Assembly (NCBI GenBank): GCA_029204225.1
Contig: CM055104.1
Coordinates: forward strand, 41,964,233-42,028,232
Reading direction: 5' to 3'
Length of the DNA: 64,000 nt
Source of the DNA: Diphasiastrum complanatum
Taxonomy: Eukaryota > Streptophyta > Lycopodiopsida > Lycopodiales > Lycopodiaceae
A program made the position numbers and the translations under genes. Each line of letters starts with the position of its first letter. Positions within the stretch are counted from its first letter, which is position 1. The notes under the pieces are model-generated. The model saw only the letters and a program-made list of their open reading frames with translations, searched no databases and was not told the DNA's origin. Below, one piece after another: positions 59,101 to 64,000 of the stretch.

Positions 59101-62100
59101 GCATTTAGAAAATCAATGATGTTTATTACAAAAAAAGCATACGAAGAGACCAAGCTTCCATTGTGACATGCCCCATAAAATCATATACATTAATTACAGA
59201 AAATCGTACCAAGAGACCAAGATTTCACAGTGACGTGCCCTAGAAATTCACACATGAAAGAAGTGTAACAAGAGACTACGCTTCAGGTATATCAAAAACT
59301 GCATTCAAATACTTTTGTGGCTACTCATAAGGAAACAAGGTTAGCTACTATGACAATCCTTGGCACTAAGTGCAAAAGCACTATAAAAAATGGAGACTAG
59401 GTGCATGAAACTATACGATAACATATATAGTCTTTGATGATTCTTTCATACCAATGTTTTGCAAATCGCTGATTCAATATCAATCAAACCGTGATTCCAC
59501 TTTAAATCAAATCAAATTTCAGACAAGCACATTCGGGGTTTTATTTCATAACGAATGTTAAGAGAAGTGGAGACTTTTGAGAGGGAACTTTAAAAGAGAA
59601 GAGGAAGGAGATTCAAGAAGAGAGAATATAGTAGAAGTTAGAGTAGAGAGACTAAAGTGGGGAGGAGAGAGAAAATTAGCGGGTGTGAGACTTCAGACTT
59701 GTCATGAGACGAGAGGATCAAGATTTAGGGGAATAAAAAAGGCAGGAGGATTAAGAGAGGATGGCATGAGCATTTAGGATGACGGAAAGGGATTAGGATT
59801 TAAGGAAAATAGAATAGGAAGGAGGACTAGGATTTAGGAAGAAAAGAATAAGATCGTAGTTTTTTAATCTTGAGGTAGCTCATACCAACACAAAGCACAG
59901 AATTAGTTTGTGCACGCTATAACCAATTGCCCAAGCTTGAGGCCAAAATTTGAATTGATGGATTGACCACTTTCTTTGCCGCATCATCTTAGCTCTCCAT
60001 TGACCTTTGAAAATTTTGAAAAAACTTCAAGGACTATAATCTCCATCTTGTAAAAAAATTGAAAAAAACTTCAAGAGCCTATAATCTCCACAAGATGGTT
60101 GAAGGTGAACAATAAATGAAACTGATATAATGAGACTCAAAGGTTGTAAAAGATATGCAAAGTGTTTATAGCTAAAAAACTTATTTTCTTGTACTTTGTT
60201 TACAATTGTCTCCTAACCATTTTAAGTTACATAGAGGAGGTCCTATGTGATTGGAGAGAAACCTTACCCAACTTTCAAAACATTATGGAAGAAACTACTC
60301 TATTACGACTTGAGAATACAGTAAAGCGAGCTAAGTCATTGAGTTCTATTCCACACAAACACGAGCTATCTCAAAGTACACATCTGGATTTAAAAATATC
60401 AATCCCAATCGGGAATCACAAACAAGTTTTGATAGTTGATGTTACCTTAGCAATCTGCTTCACATTGATTACATATTTTGAATCATCACCCCCCGGGTTG
60501 ATAATCTTTGTGCAGCGAGCAACCTACAACATTTGCAAATTAGAAAAAATTGTCGCAAGAAGAAAAGCGATCATTCTAGAAGCCTTTACTGATGCTTTGA
60601 CAGGTGGCCAAGAGTGTGACAGCCAGCTATAAGATAAACAAACATCCCAAGAAAACAAACTTGTCTGATCCCATACGAAGCAAGCAACACGTACTGATGA
60701 AAATAGATAACCTTTAAGTAATCTAACATACAAACATTAAGTAATACATGTTGGACCTATGAGTTTGCAAAGCATGCTTTATGTAATTGACTATATACAG
60801 AACTTATGACAGAGGAGTTCAATCCAATATTAAACCCCATAATAAATCATATCAACCTATTAAATGTTCCAAAACTAAAAGTACTTGATAGAAATTCTCC
60901 CAAAACTGACTATTATTATTCTCAAGCACATAAAACATACTGTCCAACTGAGGGTAGAATATGGTTGCAAAATCCAATTGCCTGTAATTGATTCCGAAAA
61001 GAAATAACTTAAAAAAAAACCTGCAAGCTTCTGAAATTCACTGTTAGATGTACCTCTGACTAAAAAAATCAAAGGACGCTTAACCTCGTCAGTGAGCTCT
61101 GGTGAATTTCATAGTACGTACATGGTATGTCACTCGAATAGAGAGGAAAATAAAAGCTCTATTACTACATCTCAATAAATAGCTCATGGTCAAACGAGTC
61201 TGCTGTGAATAACATCCTTAAAATCAACTGAGTGGGAAATTACAGATTATAAAATGGCACGAACCAGAATCAAATATGAGGGAAGAGAAGGAATCAAAAA
61301 GTATGAGTTTGATTGCAATAAGTAGCAGAATCTGTCAATAAATACGATCGTAACCACCTGCTTGAAAATTATTTTTCCCTTTAGAGCTTGAGCAACAAAC
61401 AAACAAAGCCACAAACCCAACGCCTCTCTTTCTATTGACTTTTGGAATATAGAATTTGCAAAGACTATAGGTATGGCAAACTCTTTTAGGGCAACCTATA
61501 AACAGCAATCCAAACTGATCCAAGGTAAAAAGTCCACGGAAATAGAAACTGAATTTGAAAGGCTAAAGTGAGGCCCGTTCTGACATGCCAAAGAAGGATT
61601 TGGTTCTGAGGTAAGTATAATTGAGGGAGGAGCGTGTAACCTGCAACGGTTGCTCTTCTTGCATCATTTGCTTGTCAGAAACGAGATCCCATTGGCTTGG
61701 GGCAGCTAGTCCTGTATCGGACTCCTTTATGCCTACAAATAAGAAATGGAAATTTTCACCATATTAGAACTAATTCTTTCTTAACTCAACAATTATAATC
61801 TGGAATACACTTCAATTTCTCTTAAGGGACTTGTCAGCTGCAGCGAAGAGACTCTTATAAGCTAATCAATACATCAGAATCTCATCCAAATGTGAAAAAT
61901 TTAAGTTTAATCACATGCCACAAAGATCATTCACTTTTTTCGCCATTTCTTTGATCTCCTTCTCCACCATTTTGATTGGAGCAGCATAAGGACCTAGCCC
62001 CTGCTCACGCACAGAAATAGCACGCAAAGAATAATAAACAAATGCAACACGTGATTTCCCTGAAAGCAAATAGTTATCAGCCATCTAATGCAATCCATGT

Positions 62101-62265
62101 TCGAGCTACTTTATACTAGATGCTCTTCAGGGCACGTAGCCCTAAAGAGCATCCATTTTGTGTTGGAGGAAAACATACGTAGGTTTTCAAAAGAGCTATG
62201 TCATCTTCATCTAGAGGAGGTGGAGTCTTCTCTTTGAGGAGATCGTCGTCCAAGTCCGGAGCCAT
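40967..62265 (-). CDS. RPT1: 26S proteasome regulatory subunit 7 (AAA+ ATPase RPT1), 10 exons
   Basis: RPT1 is one of six ATPases of the 19S base ring that unfold ubiquitinated proteins and open the 20S core, in cytosol and nucleus. Exons (minus): 62265-62179, 62000-61919, 61732-61641, 60523-60446, 49327-49266, 47090-46946, 46744-46526, 44328-44147, 44053-43878, 41124-40967. They sum to 1281 bp, 426 residues plus TGA, equal to plant RPT1 length. Features: N-terminal acidic tail, coiled-coil helix (about 30-60), OB domain (about 85-165), Walker A GPPGTGKT (209-216), Walker B FFDE (266-269), arginine fingers in LLRPGR (326, 329), C-terminus KYMVYN. Every exon junction keeps frame. The start is chosen because it gives the conserved [13 protein letters not shown]. 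The ATP-site residues are all present, so it should be functional despite 20 kb of introns full of transposons. Confidence 0.97.
41537..41865. mobile_element. MITE-like element in RPT1 intron 9
   Basis: The ends are inverted repeats: CATAGTTGCAC at left and GTGTAACTATG at right, followed inward by CGTTTCT / AGAAACAC words that also recur inside. Length is 329 bp with no ORF. A target duplication is not clear, so the superfamily is left open. Confidence 0.5.
43300..43690 (-). repeat. Solo-LTR-like segment in RPT1 intron 9
   Basis: On the minus strand, TATAAATAG near 43528 is preceded by AT-rich U3-like sequence with the AAGGCCC/AATAGCGGATTTG words seen in the LTRs of C, and followed by CT-rich sequence and AATAAAG near 43336. 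No duplication or partner LTR was found. Confidence 0.3.
43878..44053 (-). CDS. RPT1: RPT1 exon 9 (arginine fingers)
   Basis: [17 protein letters not shown] to CPNST plus one base. LLRPGR carries the arginine fingers that act on the neighbouring subunit. Confidence 0.96.
44081..44125 (+). repeat. (CT)22 microsatellite inside RPT1 intron 8
   Basis: The run fills about half of the 93-bp intron 8 and reads (AG)n on the gene strand, starting about 27 bases upstream of the acceptor. Confidence 0.97.
44147..44328 (-). CDS. RPT1: RPT1 exon 8 (Walker B, sensor 1)
   Basis: [20 protein letters not shown] to VLMATN plus two bases of Arg. FFDE is Walker B and the Asn of MATN is sensor 1. Donor GTCAC is weak. 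Confidence 0.96.
44329..46525 (-). other. RPT1 intron 7, no gene seen
   Basis: 2197 bp of AT-rich sequence with only short motif-free frames. A segment from GGGGTGGTTTGGTGCC (45937) to a TTTCTGGTGC-like reverse complement ending near 46240 hints at a small inverted-repeat element, but the arms match poorly. Confidence 0.45.
46526..46744 (-). CDS. RPT1: RPT1 exon 7 (Walker A)
   Basis: 73 codons from [12 protein letters not shown] to VRELFQ. Contains GPPGTGKT (46667-46644), the ATP-binding P-loop, and the pore-loop region near [16 protein letters not shown]. Confidence 0.97.
46946..47090 (-). CDS. RPT1: RPT1 exon 6
   Basis: Completes the Gly codon, then [15 protein letters not shown] through [11 protein letters not shown] to EKMRE, linking the OB and AAA+ domains. 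Donor GTAAG. Confidence 0.96.
47170..49200. repeat. Diverged direct repeats in RPT1 intron 5
   Basis: Segments starting around 47175, 48660 and 48990, plus a partial one at 48235, share the order TTCCT(C/A)..., CATTTCATCACTTCAGCTTG, AAAACCT, GCATAG.TG.TGG.CAAAATGCACC, AGATAGAAAGAAT and CACAACTTG. Three also share ATCATGCATAG and GTCACATGCACAAA further on. These are old tandem duplications that enlarged the intron. Confidence 0.65.
49266..49327 (-). CDS. RPT1: RPT1 exon 5
   Basis: [20 protein letters not shown] plus two bases of Gly, the OB-domain segment after the giant intron. Acceptor GTGCAG, donor GTGAG. Confidence 0.95.
50105..50365 (+). other. Short repetitive-coding frame, unknown
   Basis: An 86-codon frame has an internal repeat of the type [22 protein letters not shown]. 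It may be the spacer between integrase and reverse transcriptase of a copia element whose RNase H scrap is at 51306-51487. Not supported as a host gene. Confidence 0.25.
50674..50949 (+). repeat. TRIM 5' LTR
   Basis: Starts TGTTGG and is about 90 percent or more identical by eye to 51026-51305. GC-rich core GGTGCGCACGACGCGCC. Confidence 0.85.
51026..51305 (+). repeat. TRIM 3' LTR
   Basis: Direct repeat of the 5' LTR, preceded by the polypurine tract. Confidence 0.85.
51306..51487 (+). pseudogene. Copia RNase H fragment
   Basis: The translation contains [14 protein letters not shown], a stop, [18 protein letters not shown] and FIDNTSA, the conserved order of copia RNase H. It is cut on the left by the TRIM and on the right by the gypsy LTR. 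Confidence 0.75.
51488..51914 (+). repeat. 5' LTR of gypsy element G
   Basis: Nearly identical to 56223-56648. Begins TACATATATT (TG lost; the other copy has TGCATATATT) and ends TGATCATAACT. TATTTATAG at about 51753 is the likely TATA box. Ends are set by the limits of homology and by the adjacent primer site. Confidence 0.8.
51915..51926 (+). other. Primer-binding site of element G
   Basis: TGGTATCAGAGC directly after the 5' LTR end. Confidence 0.9.
52239..52408 (+). repeat. Three leader repeats in element G
   Basis: GATTGGAGGCTGTCCAGCGC occurs at 52239, 52319 (one change) and 52387, with TTTTCAGCCAT-like words between, in the untranslated leader upstream of gag. Confidence 0.85.
52645..53952 (+). 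CDS. gag: gag and start of protease of element G
   Basis: Open from ATG 52645 and reading to the protease active site. Residues about 80-240 form the retrotransposon gag domain ([36 protein letters not shown]). A Ser/Pro-rich linker precedes a knuckle at 53623-53664 reading [14 protein letters not shown], in which the His ligand is Asn. The protease site [11 protein letters not shown] has DMG where DSG is expected. Just after it a one-base frameshift near 53953 moves pol into another frame. Stop-free length suggests recent insertion, but the ligand and protease changes argue against activity. Confidence 0.82.
53953..55911 (+). pseudogene. pol: pol of element G: protease end, reverse transcriptase, RNase H
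   Basis: Frame 53985-54887 contains the rest of protease ([14 protein letters not shown]) and gypsy reverse transcriptase ([43 protein letters not shown]). A TAG at 54885-54887 replaces the usual Gln. The same frame continues with [10 protein letters not shown] (YFDD 54939-54950). Near 55160 about 100 bp of the connection segment is missing and the frame changes. RNase H follows: [44 protein letters not shown], a complete set of acidic residues. Confidence 0.85.
55912..56222 (+). pseudogene. pol: Integrase remnant of element G
   Basis: [21 protein letters not shown] is the HHCC zinc-binding start of gypsy integrase. It goes no further than GGLL, and the DDE core and C-terminus are gone before the 3' LTR at 56223. 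Confidence 0.75.
56223..56648 (+). repeat. 3' LTR of gypsy element G
   Basis: Direct repeat of 51488-51914, starting TGCATATATT. The preceding sequence is not a strong polypurine tract, as expected if a deletion reached near it. Confidence 0.82.
56649..60445. other. Remainder of RPT1 intron 4, no gene seen
   Basis: AT-rich with scattered short frames. CATGCATG words cluster at 57120-57230. A roughly 70-bp segment is duplicated at 59120 and 59190 (ACGAAGAGACCAAGC... and ACCAAGAGACCAAGA..., each followed by GTGAC(A/G)TGCCC). 59530-59870 is strongly purine-rich. Confidence 0.5.
60446..60523 (-). CDS. RPT1: RPT1 exon 4
   Basis: 26 codons, VARCTKII...VINVKQIAK, part of the OB domain. Donor GTAAC opens the 11.1-kb intron 4. 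Confidence 0.95.
61641..61732 (-). CDS. RPT1: RPT1 exon 3
   Basis: Acceptor TTTGTAG. Encodes the remainder of [21 protein letters not shown] and EEQPLQ. Donor GTTAC. Confidence 0.95.
61919..62000 (-). CDS. RPT1: RPT1 exon 2
   Basis: Encodes [10 protein letters not shown]...NDLC, the start of the coiled-coil helix. It ends after the first base of the Gly codon. The donor that keeps the conserved GIKESD is GCATGT, a GC donor. The alternative GT five bases downstream (61914-61913) needs an acceptor inside exon 3. Confidence 0.9.
62179..62265 (-). CDS. RPT1: RPT1 exon 1
   Basis: 29 codons, starting [10 protein letters not shown] and ending LLKTY. Donor GTATG. The first 15 residues are variable among RPT1 proteins and acidic here. 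Confidence 0.95.
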
Positions 62266-62620
62266 CGTCAGGCAATGTGGATCGCCAACCAGCGCAGAAG
62301 CAAAGCAGCAGAAGGAGGAGGAGGAAGAAGAGAGAAGTAAAACAGAGTCAAAAGTAAACCGAGAATGGAAACAGGCCTCTCACGGGTCCTTTAATATTTT
62401 GTTAGCGAGGCGGTGGTGATGATATTTGTGATGTTTTAGGGTGGCATGAATAAAGGGGCCTAAAAGCCTCTTTCCATCTGGCCCCTTCACCCCAGCGCTA
62501 TGGCAGGATTTCACTTGGTTGAACGGGTCACCTCTTCTCTTCAACACCTAATTCTTGTCGGTCTCAGTCAACAACGCTACCCATACATTGTGCTGCGATG
62601 GATCCAACTCCTAATTCTAG
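62266..62620 (-). promoter_or_regulatory. Upstream region of RPT1 (5' UTR and promoter, inferred)
   Basis: Directly upstream of the RPT1 start. The transcribed strand side carries a CTTCCTCCTCCTCC-type pyrimidine run (62306-62330 region), common in plant 5' UTRs, and an ACCCTAAA telo-box-like word near 62438. I see no clear TATA box. The words GAACGGGTCAC occur at 62521 and 62691. Regulatory roles are inference. Confidence 0.35.
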
Positions 62621-63391
62621 AGTAATTTACAGACCCGCTCATCCGCCCTTTCAGCGACTCGTGTTGTTGAATAACGCCATCTGCCTAGGTGAACGGGTCA
62701 CATGGAAGGAGGCCCTAAGGTGGTTTAAGATTGGGATGCCCAACAATAACAATACAGGGGAGGAATCGTCATTTTGGTGATTTTTAACGCTCCAAAGCAT
62801 CGTTGGAGAAGATACAACGAGCCACAAAGAAACATAGTTTGCAAATTAACCAACCCACTCATAAAGGTCTCTACAATCACCATTCATGTGCTTAAAGGTT
62901 CAACAAAACAGACATCCAGTCTTATTTAAAATGAAAATAAGGTGTGCTAAAAAAACATTTTTGAGCATCACAAGATAGATAGATTCAATGAATTGGTTAG
63001 CAATTTTAATGACAATAAAAAAAAAGCATAGGCATGGGGCAAGTAAATTTAAGATTATGAATTTTTTATGATTCGCTAAGCAAAAGCTATTCCAAGAGAA
63101 ATCGTCTTGTGTCCTTGTGCAATTTATGTTGCATATATTTTTGCTGATTGATGATTCATAGATAGATCATAAATGTCTGAATGTGAATGATGAATGCTTT
63201 TGAATGATTCTGATTATGTTGAATGCTTTTATTCATTCATGCTTCCGCACATTAATAAATTCATGTGTGTTTGTGAAATCAATCATATAGATACTTACGA
63301 TTTCAAAGTTCGAATCAAGTAGAGCTCAAAAATATATTCTAAGCTCAAAATATATTGCACTGAGAAAAACAAATCATTTTGTTTTTCCAAC
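62621..63391. other. No supported gene
   Basis: AT-rich flank. The right end, from about 63.0 kb, is likely LTR sequence of the copia element that starts at 63393, ending TTTTTCCAACA. Confidence 0.5.
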
Positions 63392-63392
63392 A

Positions 63393-63404
63393 TGGTATCA
63401 GAGC
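63393..63404 (+). other. Primer-binding site of a copia element at the right edge
   Basis: TGGTATCAGAGC directly follows an LTR-like end CCAACA at 63392. Confidence 0.85.
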
Positions 63405-63559
63405 GGATATTTGAGCATATTTGAACTTTGATTCAACACGTGCAAGCTGTTAAAACTTTTGTTATGATAAAAGTGTAGACATTCACTTATATTCTTTCAT
63501 TCATTACGAATCGATCTACTATCTGAAATTTACTTGTCTCGAATCCCCAAATAAATCCC

Positions 63560-63860
63560 CAATCGAAAGCTGGTCTGATTGTCAACAAGCTCAAAGGACC
63601 CAATTACCACTTGTGAAAATTCAAGATGAAAGTCATGTTGATGGCCGAGGAACTTTTTACTGGTATCAAACTACTTCCCAGTGTTGATGAGCAAGCCATT
63701 TCCAAATGGAAGATGATAAGTCCTCTGCCTTAATCATTCTGAATGAATCAGACACATAGATTGGCAATATCATACAAGCCCAATCTTTCAAGAAAGCATG
63801 GGACATTCTCAACACACTTTATGAAGTGAGAGTAACCCAAGTTATCACTCTCAACAACTG
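63560..63860 (+). pseudogene. gag: Copia gag N-terminus, decayed
   Basis: LVNKLKGPNYHL is followed by TGA (63614-63616) at the conserved Trp, then KFKMKVMLMAEELFTG. After a shift near 63715, ALIILNESDT, KAWDILNTLYEV and VITLNN follow. These are the same blocks as gag of elements F and D. It fades by about 63860, before the window ends. Confidence 0.75.
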
Positions 63861-64000
63861 TAAGCTGAAGTTTTACTTCAAGCACTATACTCAATGTTTG
63901 ATATTCATGAGAGTGCAAATTTTCAGTCCTACTATTGTATCGTTTCATTGTGCATTTGTCTGAATCATTCAATGTGAATATTTTGCTGTTGTTTGTGGCG

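Noticed and set aside
60162-60632. 156-codon plus-strand frame
   Set aside because: It overlaps RPT1 exon 4 antisense and has no motif.
62198-62419. 73-codon plus-strand frame
   Set aside because: It is antisense to RPT1 exon 1 and its upstream region.

Overview
This is nuclear DNA from a land plant with a large, repeat-rich genome. The one intact host gene has plant-like sequence and ten exons spread over 21.3 kb. Nearly all the rest is LTR retrotransposons, non-LTR retroelement remnants, small transposons and simple repeats. A fern, lycophyte or gymnosperm would fit the intron sizes, but the sequence does not settle the lineage.

Host gene: RPT1 (26S proteasome regulatory subunit 7, an AAA+ ATPase) lies on the minus strand, start codon at 62265 and stop at 40967. 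I placed all ten exons. They splice without a frame break into 426 residues, the length of plant RPT1 proteins. Intron 4 is 11.1 kb and carries a defective Ty3/gypsy element (51488-56648), a TRIM (50674-51305) and a copia RNase H scrap. Intron 5 holds diverged direct repeats, intron 8 is half AG microsatellite, and intron 9 holds a MITE-like element. Intron 2 appears to be a GC-AG intron.

Left arm (1-13.2 kb): a decayed minus-strand Ty3/gypsy element with a tRNA-Asp primer site (11335-11352) and broken reverse transcriptase was hit twice. One insertion is a probable solo LTR (8641-9349). The other is a structurally complete but pol-deleted copia element, A (2773-7574), with GATAA target duplications; A split a coiled-coil ORF in a position where removing it restores the frame. 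A relative, B, follows (11504 to about 13190).

Middle (13.5-37 kb): a 226-bp TG/AG microsatellite, LINE remnants, a fold-back element (19025-19681), tandem repeats, then a chain of nested copia elements: F (plus, pol-truncated), D (minus, 1259-bp LTR, broken gag-pol), E (minus, split by D) and C (minus, relative of A and B). A tandem tRNA-like SINE sits in the gag of C. A fragmented non-LTR element occupies 37.8-39.3 kb. A copia start appears at the right edge (63392 onward).

No transposon here has an intact set of genes. RPT1 alone looks functional. The most interesting items are the element family A/B/C, which keeps one 3' module while losing pol, the architecture of RPT1, the two-unit SINE, and recurrent stops compatible with cytosine deamination.
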